This document shows positions 6,430 through 14,121 of a DNA stretch of 15,020 nucleotides, piece after piece; within the stretch, counting starts at the first letter, position 1, and every line of letters starts with the position of its first letter. Under the pieces are notes generated by a model that did no database searches, was not told the origin of the DNA, and saw only the letters and a list, made by a program, of their open reading frames with translations. Origin of the DNA: Rhodoferax sp. (GTDB lineage: Bacteria; Pseudomonadota; Gammaproteobacteria; Burkholderiales; Burkholderiaceae_C). The DNA is taken from the NCBI GenBank assembly GCA_016463455.1, contig JAEMRG010000022.1, positions 1-15,020 of the forward strand, read 5' to 3'. The translations under genes were made by a program, and so were the position numbers.

Positions 6430-7665
6430 ATGAACGCAACTTTACGCCCCACTTCACGCCGAAACCTGGTTCTGGGTACCGCTGCTGCTGCGGGTATTTC
6501 AGTGACCCCCAGCTTTTTACGTGCGCAGACTGCCCGCAAGGCGCTGAAAATTTCGATCGGCCGCATCCCATGGGCAGCAGGAAATTCGCCCATGAGCCAA
6601 TACCTGATTAATAACAAGCTCATGGAAAAACGCGCCGCTGAATTGGGCTACGACCTGACGATCGACTGGCGTGAATATCCCACCGCCTTACCGATGGTGG
6701 AAGCCATGGTGGGCAACAACCTGGATATAGGCATGTGGGGTAACACACCCATTTCCCGTGGAATTTCAACCGGACTTCCGATCAGCCTGTTGTGCGTTGG
6801 CGAAGGCCACCTGCGCTTTTTGATCACCACCCGCAAGGGCTCCCCGATTCGCAACTTGCAGGACCTCAAAGGTAAAACCGTCGGTGTGTCATTGGGCGGC
6901 GACCCGCAAAGTGCTTTATTTCAAATGCTCATGTTTGAATTGGGTGTGCAGGACATCAAAGACACTGGCATCAAATTTGTGAATATGCCCACGCATGCCC
7001 AGGCGGCTTCGGTGCCAACCGGTGTGGATGCAACGTGCACCATTTACCCGGCCTATCTGGCCGCACAGGCTTCTGGCACAGTGGCCATTGCCAACTCGTT
7101 CGGCTTCACGGAAGAGTACTACGAAGGCCCCGCAGGCAAGGGCGCTGGAATCTTGCTGCCCAGCGTCAAAAAGTCACCTTTCTTCCCGGATGGCTACTAT
7201 CTGCACCGCTCTTTCTGGATTGGACGCAACGGCCTGATTGAACAACATCCGCAAGTTGTCGTCGCATTTTTGATTGCACAGCAAGAAGCTGTCGCGGCTT
7301 TGACCGCCATGGATGCCGGCGCAGTCTCACAGTTGGTCAAAGACTACTGGAAGCTTGACGCGACACAGGGCGCCAAGGTCGTCAAAGACGATGTCCTTTT
7401 TTCTCGCGGTTGGTCATGGCCCACTGAAAACGACGCACGCGCTATTTTGGAGACCTCCAAATTCATGGCGGGCAACAAAGTCATTGAAAAACCCCTGCAG
7501 TGGTCACAAATCAAAGACGCTTTCTCCAGAACTGCGCCCCTGATCCGTCAGGCCTACGAGCGCCTGGGCTCCAAGCCCAACGCGACTGAATTCACGCGCA
7601 CCGATGTTGCCGATCTGCGTGGACGTCCAGTTTGGGAAATGGACAAATGGATCAATCAAAACTAA
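6430..7665 (+). CDS. ABC transporter substrate-binding protein, SsuA/NrtA-like, Tat-exported
   Basis: A 411-residue periplasmic binding protein. The start is the ATG at 6430, with AGGAG (6419-6423) six bases upstream; the longer open frame has no such site. The N-terminus has a twin-arginine signal (SRRNLVLG at 9-16), a short hydrophobic stretch and a probable cleavage near residue 33 (FLRAQ), so it is likely exported folded. The mature part has the two-lobe NMT1/SsuA-like pattern, with the VEAMVGNNLDIGMWGNTP segment near 89-106 and LKGKTVGVSLGGDPQ near 150-164. It is longer than SsuA (about 320) and ends with a C-terminal extension. The ligand is probably a small anion. Whether that is a sulfonate, a carboxylated sugar or an aromatic acid cannot be decided from the sequence. 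Confidence 0.9.
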   Translation: MNATLRPTSRRNLVLGTAAAAGISVTPSFLRAQTARKALKISIGRIPWAAGNSPMSQYLINNKLMEKRAAELGYDLTIDWREYPTALPMVEAMVGNNLDIGMWGNTPISRGISTGLPISLLCVGEGHLRFLITTRKGSPIRNLQDLKGKTVGVSLGGDPQSALFQMLMFELGVQDIKDTGIKFVNMPTHAQAASVPTGVDATCTIYPAYLAAQASGTVAIANSFGFTEEYYEGPAGKGAGILLPSVKKSPFFPDGYYLHRSFWIGRNGLIEQHPQVVVAFLIAQQEAVAALTAMDAGAVSQLVKDYWKLDATQGAKVVKDDVLFSRGWSWPTENDARAILETSKFMAGNKVIEKPLQWSQIKDAFSRTAPLIRQAYERLGSKPNATEFTRTDVADLRGRPVWEMDKWINQN

Positions 7666-7694
7666 ATCACAATTACTGAAACTGGAGTTAATCT

Positions 7695-8597
7695 ATGAAA
7701 GTCGGATTTGTCGGATTGGGTGTGATGGGTGCGCCCATGGCCTTGAATATTTTGAAGGCTGGTCATGAACTAGCCGTTTATGACACAAGCCCTGAAGCGG
7801 TGGCACGCCTGGTTCAAGCCGGTGCTAAGGGGGCGGGCTCGGCACGCGAAGTTGGGGCGGCCAGCGAGATCGTGGTCACCATGCTGCCTGAGCCGCAACA
7901 CGTTGAACAAGTCGTGTTAGGTCCCGACGGCTTGGCCGAAGGCTTGCCTGCTGGGGGCATTGTGATAGAGATGAGCACCATCGATCCGAACACCTCACGG
8001 CGTATCGGTGATGCGCTGCGCCAACGTGGCATTGAGTTGGTGGACTCCCCCGTAGGCAAAACCAGCGAGCATGCCGCCACTGGCACATTGACACTTATGG
8101 TTGGTGGCAACCAAGAAGCCATCGAAAGGGCCACGCCGGTTTTAAACTGCATGGGCACGGACACCTATTACTGCGGTGGACCGGGCACCGGCCACGCCAT
8201 GAAAATGACCAACAATCTGCTGGCCACCACCATCATGATTGCCAACACCGAGGCCTTGGCCATTGGCGCCAAAAACGGCTTGACGCTGGAGTTGATGCAG
8301 GAAGTCATGCGCACCACCATGGCCTGGAACCAACAACTGGCCGTAGCCATGCCGAAAAAAGCTTTCTTGGGTGACGACAGCCCTGGGTTCGCAATCCGGC
8401 TGGCTTGCAAAGACGTCCGTTTAGCCTGTGAAGCTGCTGATCAGATGGGTTTCGAAGCCAGCGTTGGACGAGGCGCGCATGCCACCATGGAGCGCGCCAT
8501 GGCCATGGGCTTGGGCGATCGCGATACGGCAGCGCTGATGTTTCTGCGTGAAAAAACGCTGGGCATTGAAATTCGTCAAAAGCCTGCGGCACCTTAG
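7695..8597 (+). CDS. Beta-hydroxyacid dehydrogenase (3-hydroxyisobutyrate dehydrogenase family), YihU-like
   Basis: A 300-residue NAD(P)-dependent enzyme with an N-terminal Rossmann motif GLGVMGAPM (7-15), D30 at the end of beta-2 (NAD preference), the substrate loop VDSPVGKTSEHAATGTL (116-132), and the catalytic lysine K170 in MKMTNN. Most family members have DAPVSGG in that loop. Here SGG is replaced by GKT, the pattern of YihU (sulfolactaldehyde 3-reductase, which has VGRT), and from memory the resemblance to YihU continues through the C-terminal domain (TGTL, ERATP, SPxFxIxLAxKD). The reaction is likely reversible interconversion of a three- or four-carbon hydroxy acid or sulfonate with its semialdehyde. 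GGAG (7684-7687) precedes the ATG by seven bases. It follows the importer gene by 29 bases. Other related activities are tartronate-semialdehyde reductase and threonate dehydrogenase. Confidence 0.87.
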   Translation: MKVGFVGLGVMGAPMALNILKAGHELAVYDTSPEAVARLVQAGAKGAGSAREVGAASEIVVTMLPEPQHVEQVVLGPDGLAEGLPAGGIVIEMSTIDPNTSRRIGDALRQRGIELVDSPVGKTSEHAATGTLTLMVGGNQEAIERATPVLNCMGTDTYYCGGPGTGHAMKMTNNLLATTIMIANTEALAIGAKNGLTLELMQEVMRTTMAWNQQLAVAMPKKAFLGDDSPGFAIRLACKDVRLACEAADQMGFEASVGRGAHATMERAMAMGLGDRDTAALMFLREKTLGIEIRQKPAAP

Positions 8598-8614
8598 ATC
8601 GGATAGGAACGCCC

Positions 8615-8911
8615 GTGCCCGCTTACATCATCAACGACATGGAAATCACGGACCCTCATCGCTTCGAGGAATACAAGCTTCTGTCACCCGCCACTGTTGC
8701 GGCTTATGGCGGCAAATTCCTGGCGACCGGTGGTGAGGTCAATGCATTGGAAGGTGACTGGCAACCCCGACGCATGGTCATCCTCGAATTCCCGGATCGG
8801 GTGCAAGCCCAAGCCTGGCTGAATTCCCCCGAGTATGCCCCTGCCAGACGATTACGCCAGTTATCTGCCAATTCACGCATGGTTGTCATCGACGGCATCA
8901 CGCCGACCTGA
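8615..8911 (+). CDS. DUF1330 domain protein
   Basis: A 98-residue protein that is almost entirely one DUF1330 domain, a dimeric ferredoxin-like alpha/beta barrel. Typical elements are the opening AYIINDMEITDPHRFEEY (about 3-20), YGGKFLATGG (31-40), the RRMVILEFP strand (52-60) and the WLNSPEYAPARRLR helix (69-82). The start is GTG (8615-8617) with AGGA (8605-8608) six bases upstream. It is the last gene of the rightward operon, 17 bases after the YihU-like gene. Its biochemical role is not established. In catabolic operons, proteins of this fold are suspected of small-molecule binding, isomerisation or protection from reactive aldehydes; that is inference. Confidence 0.88.
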   Translation: MPAYIINDMEITDPHRFEEYKLLSPATVAAYGGKFLATGGEVNALEGDWQPRRMVILEFPDRVQAQAWLNSPEYAPARRLRQLSANSRMVVIDGITPT

Positions 8912-8946
8912 AGCGCAACAAGAGTCGGCATCGACGCTTACAAAAG

Positions 8947-8973
8947 TCTCACATTTTTTTACGGCATGTGAGA
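8947..8973. terminator. Hairpin between convergent operons, candidate bidirectional terminator
   Basis: TCTCACAT (8947-8954) pairs perfectly with ATGTGAGA (8966-8973) around an 11-base, T-rich loop. It lies between the stop of the DUF1330 gene (8911) and the end of the CoA-transferase gene, and covers that gene's last codons and its stop (8959-8961). Each side is followed by a short T-rich run (ATTTTC on the plus strand, CTTTTG on the minus strand). The stem has moderate GC and the T-runs are short, so termination would be weak. Confidence 0.4.
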
Positions 8974-10101
8974 ATTTTCATTGATGGGCCCGTCAAGATG
9001 TCCATGTTGATCCACCGCTGGTGCACTGCCCAGATTCGCAAAGGAATTCCAAGGGGCTTGGCATGCCGGCGCGGGCATCTCTACGGGACGACCGCGAACA
9101 ATGACTTGCTGTGTTCGCAACTGCGGATGGTGTATCAGATCCAATACGGAATTGATGGTTCCAAACGGTGTTTGAGCTTCAGTCAACCGGTCGGTCACTT
9201 CGCCCCAGGTCAATGAACCGATCACTGCCTGAATCATTTCCTCAATGACATTGCGATGCATCCCACGCGTTGCACTGGTGGCAAATCGCGAATCTTGCGC
9301 CATCTCCGGCTGGGCCAGAAGGTGTTGACAAAAAGCCTGCCACTCACGGTCATTTTGAACGGCCAATACCAATTCTCGGCCATCACTGCATGTGAACGCA
9401 CCATAGGCGGCAATGCTCGGGTGTTTGAGACCGCCCCGTTCAGGAGCGGAACCGCCGTAGCGTGCCTGTAGATAGGGTACGGCCATGAGCTCTGCTGCCG
9501 CATCGAAAAGGGACACATGCAAGGCGCTTCCTTGACCCGTCCGCTCACGCAAAAGCAGTGCTTCTAGAATGCCCTGTGCCGCATTCATGCCTGCTGCGAT
9601 GTCACAAATCGAAACCCCAATGCGTCCCCACGGACCAGGCGCACCATTGACAGAAACCAGTCCGCTCTCGGCCTGCACCAGAAGATCGTAAGCCTTGAGA
9701 TCGTTCATGGGACCGGTCTCACCATAACCGCTGATGTCACAGGTGATCAGGCGCGGCATGGCGGCGCGCAGGCTTTCCGACCCCAAGCCAAGACGTTTGG
9801 CCGCGCCGGGGGCAAGATTTTGAATGAACACATCTGCCTGCGCCAACAAAATCATCATCTGTGTCTGGTCTGACGCCAGGCGCAGGTCAAGTGCCACCGA
9901 CTCCTTGCCCTGATTTATCCAGACAAAGTAGGAGGATTCACCATACACCTCGCGGTCGTAGTCGCGTGCAAAATCGCCTTCGGGGCGTTCGACCTTGATG
10001 ACACGTGCGCCTGCCAAGGCGAGGCGACTTGAACAATAGGGCGCAGCCACGGCGTGCTCAAGTGACACGACCATCATGCCTGCTAGTGGCTGGCGACTCA
10101 T
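8959..10101 (-). CDS. CaiB/BaiF family (class III) CoA-transferase
   Basis: A 380-residue enzyme that moves CoA between carboxylic acids. The start is the ATG at 10099-10101, which overlaps the stop of the LysR gene in ATGA; the longer frame lacks a family-like N-terminus. Seen are the PYCSSRLALAGARVIKVERP segment (21-40, CoA-binding half), FIQNLAPG (92-99), and the presumed catalytic aspartate D139 in KAYDLLVQAESG. The RERTGQGSALHVSLFDA segment comes later, and an HHPQLRT segment near the C-terminus. The YDLLxQAESG and NDREWQAFC patterns are closest, from memory, to the succinyl-CoA:citramalate / mesaconyl-CoA transferase branch rather than formyl-CoA transferase. It could activate a branched or unsaturated acid made by the operon. 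It is the last gene of the leftward operon. Confidence 0.9.
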   Translation of the reverse strand: MSRQPLAGMMVVSLEHAVAAPYCSSRLALAGARVIKVERPEGDFARDYDREVYGESSYFVWINQGKESVALDLRLASDQTQMMILLAQADVFIQNLAPGAAKRLGLGSESLRAAMPRLITCDISGYGETGPMNDLKAYDLLVQAESGLVSVNGAPGPWGRIGVSICDIAAGMNAAQGILEALLLRERTGQGSALHVSLFDAAAELMAVPYLQARYGGSAPERGGLKHPSIAAYGAFTCSDGRELVLAVQNDREWQAFCQHLLAQPEMAQDSRFATSATRGMHRNVIEEMIQAVIGSLTWGEVTDRLTEAQTPFGTINSVLDLIHHPQLRTQQVIVRGRPVEMPAPACQAPWNSFANLGSAPAVDQHGHLDGPINENSHMP

Positions 10102-11027
10102 GTTTCGTTTCCTTGGCGGAATTCGTTTTCTTCGGGCAAATGGCCACGATGGCATAAAAAACCAATGAGCTTGCTCACAGACAACAAGCCAGCTCGGTCT
10201 TTTCGGGCGCACAAAAGCATGCGTCGTACAGCCCAAGGGTCACTGAAAGGGCGAACGGCCAGGTCAAGCCCTTTGGCCAAAACGCGTGCAGCCTGCTCGG
10301 GCAACAGGCCCAAACCCAGCCCTGCTTCAACCATATGGCAAACGGCTTCAAAACTTCGCAACTGAATACGCAACTGCAAAGTTTTTTGGGAAATCACAGC
10401 CTGCGCGGCCAGAAGTCTTGTCATAGAGGATACCCCCTCAAGGGTAATCAGTTCGTCATCCAGAACATCGTTGAATTTAAGCATTTCAAAGCTGGCCAAC
10501 GCATGGCCATGGGGCATGACCACCGCCAGTCGATCCTGGCAATAAGGATACGTATCCAAACCTTCCACGGGCGTGCCTTCTTCTACGATGCCCACATCGG
10601 CTTCGGCCGCTTGCAGCGCACGCACAATCTCCTCGCTCCATCGCTCTTGAACGATCACTTTGACATCGGGGTTGTGATGTGCAAAGGCTGCCAGATCGTT
10701 CGGCAAGGTGTCCGTGATGACCGAAGTATTGGCCAGAATTCTCAAAGCGCCTTTTCGGCCATTGGCATGGTCGCTCATTTCCGCTTGCATCAGATTAAGC
10801 TCCACCAGCAAAGCCCGTGCACGTGGCAGCAAAGCAATACCGGCAGGGGTCAGATCCACACCTCTTGAAGAACGCTCCAGCAGTGTGGTTCGAAATCGGT
10901 GCTCTAGCAAGGCCATGCGCCTGCTTGCAGCCGCCAGGCCCATGTGGGAGGCTTCTGCGGCCTTGGTCAGGCTTCGCAATTCGGCTGCACGAACAAACAA
11001 AGCCAGTGTGTCTATATCTGGAAGCAT
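10098..11027 (-). CDS. LysR-family transcriptional regulator
   Basis: A 309-residue LysR-type regulator with an N-terminal winged helix-turn-helix (about 1-62, with SLTKAAEASHMGLAAASRRM and LFR-like HRFRTTLLERSSRGVDLTPAG) and a periplasmic-binding-like effector domain (about 90-295, GALRILANTS through GLGLGLLPE). The ATG at 11025-11027 gives the canonical MLPDIDTLALFVRAAE start, although a longer frame runs back into the upstream gene. The Shine-Dalgarno is poor. It is embedded in the operon, 14 bases after the ApnL-like gene, and its stop overlaps the CoA-transferase start. Co-transcription with its likely target genes would give autoregulation. Its effector may be an intermediate of this pathway. 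Divergent placement, usual for LysR genes, is absent. Confidence 0.92.
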   Translation of the reverse strand: MLPDIDTLALFVRAAELRSLTKAAEASHMGLAAASRRMALLEHRFRTTLLERSSRGVDLTPAGIALLPRARALLVELNLMQAEMSDHANGRKGALRILANTSVITDTLPNDLAAFAHHNPDVKVIVQERWSEEIVRALQAAEADVGIVEEGTPVEGLDTYPYCQDRLAVVMPHGHALASFEMLKFNDVLDDELITLEGVSSMTRLLAAQAVISQKTLQLRIQLRSFEAVCHMVEAGLGLGLLPEQAARVLAKGLDLAVRPFSDPWAVRRMLLCARKDRAGLLSVSKLIGFLCHRGHLPEENEFRQGNET

Positions 11028-11041
11028 AAGAAGTATTTTGT

Positions 11042-12985
11042 CTAGCTGGGCAAATCTATCAGAGCCACCGCATAAGGGTTTAGGTCGAGTTGCACAGGGC
11101 AATCGCCTAAATTGATCCAAGGCTCAACACCTTGTGATCCATCATAGCGCAACCAGCTCTGTGCATCCATCCTAGCCCATTGGCCTGCAAGTTTCCATTG
11201 TAGTGACTGGGTTTGGTCGGTGAGGTTGGCCAGTAAAATTTGCCCCCCTAAAGGCCCAAGACCCCTGATGGCCGCGAACGGCCAATTCAACAATCGATGG
11301 CCACTGTTTTCAATTGGATTGACCACCACGGACTGAACACCCTGCCACTGCATGCACACTTCTAACAGGGCTGCGGATGGCGTCGCTTTGAAAACATCAC
11401 CCGCATGCCACCCTAAGCCATTAACGCCTAATAAAGCTGGCAGGGTCAGCGCATTCACCTCAGACTGGGCAGCTCCAGCCATGTGACCCAGCAACCAAGC
11501 CGCGCCAAACAGTCCCCGGCTGCGCGGATCCAGCATGGCCAAAGGCATGCGTTTTTGCCCACCACTGAACGGTTGCCTGCCAAAGGGGCTGGCACGTGCG
11601 CCCAGCCCACTTGGGCCCAGATGCCATTCACTCCCGGGGTGTCTGCGCCTGGCGGTCGCAAGCATTGATGGCAAACTTTGAAGCCCGTTCATTACGGAGA
11701 AATCGTCGGCGCTGTGCACAATCGGACACACCGTGAAAGTCATGAAATCTTCGTTGCCACGCAGTTCAAGTCTGTTCAATTGTGCAAAAAAATGTGGCGT
11801 GCCGCCGCCGATGGCCGAAGCCGGAAACAGGGTGCGCAACACTTTAGCGGCTCGCTTACCGCAGGGCAGTGCCGCCACAGAGGCCGGAATCACACCGGCC
11901 TTGGCCAGCGCCTTTTCCAGCTTATGGGCCGAAGCCTCATCATCACTGTTCCAATCAAGGTTCGGACTGTTGCGCCCGCAAATATCCAAGCGCAACTTGG
12001 CCTGCGCTGCATTCAAGAGCAAGCGCACCTGAGACCAATCCACGGTGTCCCATTCGGTTGTCTGCCACAACGTGAGATGCAGAAAGGCCGGTCGCCATTG
12101 CGCAAGCTTCTCTAGAAGCCAAGGTTCAGGCGGCCGATCTGTCGGCGGTGCTATAGCCAAGCCCAGCTGCAGGCAGAACTTGCCCGCTTGTGATGGCGGT
12201 AGTGGCGATGACCAACCCGTGTCGGACAATGCCTTGGGCGGTGACAAAGGTGTTGCTGTGTCCACAATTCGCAACCGAATATCACGACACCAAGTTTGAT
12301 GTTGGCTCAACACAAATGGTCGCGGCATCCAGTTGGATCGGCTGTAGGTTTTAAACGAAGCGTCTGCGTTGTTGCGCTGGTCCTCCAGCTCATAGTCTTC
12401 ACCCGGCAGATCGGCTTGCGCCCAGCACCCGGGGGCATATTCATGGCGGATGCTGTTCAGGTTGGTAAAAGGCGGCCATGCTGGCACTTCTTCGGGAAAT
12501 TTGGAGTGCGATGTGCGTCCATCGCCATGGGTCACTTCAACGGCACAACCTGCTGCAGACAGTGGATGCATCAACACCCATCCGCAACGATTCACCTGAA
12601 TGTCATGGGTCGGTGTCGCGCGTACAGAAAAATGCACTGAGCCCAAGGCATCACCCTTGACCCGCATGTCGAGGTTCATGCGTGCGTACGGGTGCCAGAC
12701 CCCCAGGACATCTGTAGCCGCGCAGGGTATGTGTGCAGTGAGTTGCAAATCAAATCCCTGCGCATCCATGCAAAGATGCGCTTCATCCACAACCGTCGCC
12801 GGTGTGCCCCATCCGGCATCACGCAATAAAAACGCAACGCCATGCCATACCTCATGACCATTGACGAACATCGGCCCGAAACGGCCATCCTGGTAGGTCA
12901 CCACCAAGGGTCCCGCCTGCAAAAGCTGGCGGGGTGCCAGAGTTTCTTGGCAACCAAAGAGGGCCAGCTGCTCTGAAGCCGACAT
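11042..12985 (-). CDS. D-apionate lactonase (ApnL)-like protein
   Basis: A large (647-residue) cytoplasmic protein without signal peptide. From memory of the ApnL family (D-apionate lactonase, EC 3.1.1.115), several stretches match its pattern: LFG...LQAGPL near the N-terminus, AFLLRDAGWGT (51-61), VLMHPL (137-142), YELEDQRNNADASFKTY (198-214), AIGGGTPHFFAQLNR (391-405) and CPIVHSADD (420-428). The middle to C-terminal part should form a TIM barrel. ApnL opens the lactone of the branched aldonate D-apionate. The other known apiose genes (apsD-type dehydrogenase, oiaX or similar) are not visible, so the substrate here may be another lactone. The ATG at 12985 is chosen because it gives the family-like start MSASEQLALFG. 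An upstream TTG (13007-13009) would overlap the SDR stop as TTGA and is a real alternative. Confidence 0.75.
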   Translation of the reverse strand: MSASEQLALFGCQETLAPRQLLQAGPLVVTYQDGRFGPMFVNGHEVWHGVAFLLRDAGWGTPATVVDEAHLCMDAQGFDLQLTAHIPCAATDVLGVWHPYARMNLDMRVKGDALGSVHFSVRATPTHDIQVNRCGWVLMHPLSAAGCAVEVTHGDGRTSHSKFPEEVPAWPPFTNLNSIRHEYAPGCWAQADLPGEDYELEDQRNNADASFKTYSRSNWMPRPFVLSQHQTWCRDIRLRIVDTATPLSPPKALSDTGWSSPLPPSQAGKFCLQLGLAIAPPTDRPPEPWLLEKLAQWRPAFLHLTLWQTTEWDTVDWSQVRLLLNAAQAKLRLDICGRNSPNLDWNSDDEASAHKLEKALAKAGVIPASVAALPCGKRAAKVLRTLFPASAIGGGTPHFFAQLNRLELRGNEDFMTFTVCPIVHSADDFSVMNGLQSLPSMLATARRRHPGSEWHLGPSGLGARASPFGRQPFSGGQKRMPLAMLDPRSRGLFGAAWLLGHMAGAAQSEVNALTLPALLGVNGLGWHAGDVFKATPSAALLEVCMQWQGVQSVVVNPIENSGHRLLNWPFAAIRGLGPLGGQILLANLTDQTQSLQWKLAGQWARMDAQSWLRYDGSQGVEPWINLGDCPVQLDLNPYAVALIDLPS

Positions 12986-13005
12986 GGGTGCCGACTGAGC
13001 GGAAA

Positions 13006-13758
13006 TCAAATTGTGCGACCGCCGTCCACCGGGAGCTCAACACCGGTGATGAAGGCGGCGGCATCGCTTGCCAAATACAAGGCGGCCTGGGCAACATCCT
13101 CGGGGGTTGACATGCGGCCCAATGGAATGCCCGCAGTGATTCGGGCACGCGCCTCTGGCGTGTCGGGCGTGCCCAAAAACTGCTCAATCAAACCCGTAGC
13201 GCCCATCACAGGACAAATGGCATTGACGCGGATCCCGTCCGGGCCAAGTTCGGCAGCCATCGATTTGGAAAGCAGATTCACCGCACCCTTTGATGCGTTG
13301 TACCAAGTCAGGCCGGGGCGAGGCCGCAAACCGGCAGTGGAGCCGATATTGATGATCGAGCCTTGACCCTGTTGTCGCATCAAAGGAACGACAGCCTTCG
13401 CCATATGAAAGATGGACTTGACGTTGACATTGAATACACGATCAAACGTGGCCTCGTCTACATCCAGCATGGGCTGATTGCGGTGCGTAGTCCCCGCATT
13501 GTTCACCACAATATGCGGCACGCCCAGATGTTTCACGCAGAAATTCACTGCCTCTTGCACCTGCAGTCCAATCGACACATCGCATTGAACGGCGAAGGCC
13601 GCAGGTCCTAAATTGGCCGAAACAGTTTGGGCGCGTTCAGCATCCAAGTCGACAATCAGCACGCGAGCACCTTCCTTGACAAACAGGCGTGCAATGCCCT
13701 CACCAAACCCAGCGCCAGCGCCAGTGACTATGGCAATTTTGTTTTTTAAAGTAGACAT
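13006..13758 (-). CDS. SDR-family NAD(P)-dependent oxidoreductase (glucose 1-dehydrogenase/FabG-like)
   Basis: A 250-residue classical short-chain dehydrogenase. Seen are TGAGAGFG (12-19), D37 at the end of beta-2 (NAD+ preference), NNAG (86-89), the catalytic S140, Y153 and K157 (YNASK), the PEDVAQAALYLASD segment and the PVDGG end. The ATG at 13756-13758 has AAGGGGA about five bases upstream. It lies 10 bases after the EthD gene and ends within the TTGA at the start of the ApnL-like frame. Candidate reactions are oxidation of a sugar to the lactone opened by the ApnL-like enzyme, or oxidation of a 2-keto-3-deoxy acid. It is only distantly similar to the SDR at 3115, so the two probably act on different substrates. 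Confidence 0.88.
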   Translation of the reverse strand: MSTLKNKIAIVTGAGAGFGEGIARLFVKEGARVLIVDLDAERAQTVSANLGPAAFAVQCDVSIGLQVQEAVNFCVKHLGVPHIVVNNAGTTHRNQPMLDVDEATFDRVFNVNVKSIFHMAKAVVPLMRQQGQGSIINIGSTAGLRPRPGLTWYNASKGAVNLLSKSMAAELGPDGIRVNAICPVMGATGLIEQFLGTPDTPEARARITAGIPLGRMSTPEDVAQAALYLASDAAAFITGVELPVDGGRTI

Positions 13759-13768
13759 TCAATCCCCT

Positions 13769-14104
13769 TTAAGGCCAGAACATCTGATGCTCAACCGAGA
13801 TGATGGGCGAGACGTCTTTGGCAAAGTTCGGTAAATCAGCCAGCAAGGTCTGGCCTTCCGGACTGGCAAGTGCGCGTGTCAAGTCAGCTTCAGAGTCGAA
13901 CCACAATTCTGAAAATCCGTCGTAATCAAAATTGGGAAAGCGAGCGCGATCCACAAGATTCACAGAGTAGCGCCGAAGCCCCGGTAGTTTGACGCACAGC
14001 GCCGCGTGCCGCTTGAGCCAGTGCTCTGTGAAATCGTGGTGGCTCATGCCATCCTTGCATCGCAAGATGCCTAAACGCTTGACATAGGTGACAGGTGTTG
14101 TCAT
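13769..14104 (-). CDS. EthD-domain protein
   Basis: A 111-residue protein of the EthD / dimeric alpha-beta barrel type. Characteristic parts are the opening YVKRLGILRCKDGMSHHDF (7-25), HWLKRHAALCVKLPGLRRY (28-46, the usual 'W...H..L......gl.rY' signature) and YDGFSELWFDS (61-71), with a C-terminal strand VEHQMFW. The ATG at 14102-14104 is chosen because GGAG lies six bases before it; an in-frame ATG four codons upstream contains that GGAG and is unlikely. It is the first intact gene of the leftward operon, 17 bases downstream of the broken CoA-transferase. EthD was named from an ether-degradation operon, but members occur in many catabolic clusters, often with unknown function. Confidence 0.85.
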   Translation of the reverse strand: MTTPVTYVKRLGILRCKDGMSHHDFTEHWLKRHAALCVKLPGLRRYSVNLVDRARFPNFDYDGFSELWFDSEADLTRALASPEGQTLLADLPNFAKDVSPIISVEHQMFWP

Positions 14105-14121
14105 AAAAATCTCCATTTTCT

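Noticed and set aside
2012..8597. Assignment as a standard L-fucose/L-rhamnose diketo-hydrolase pathway ending in the hydratase at 14403
   Set aside because: The hydratase looks MhpD-like rather than a diketo-acid hydrolase and has host-like composition, so linking it to the dehydratase cluster is not supported.
10335..10868. 177-codon plus-strand open frame antisense to the LysR gene
   Set aside because: The LysR frame has clear helix-turn-helix and effector-domain patterns; the antisense frame has none.
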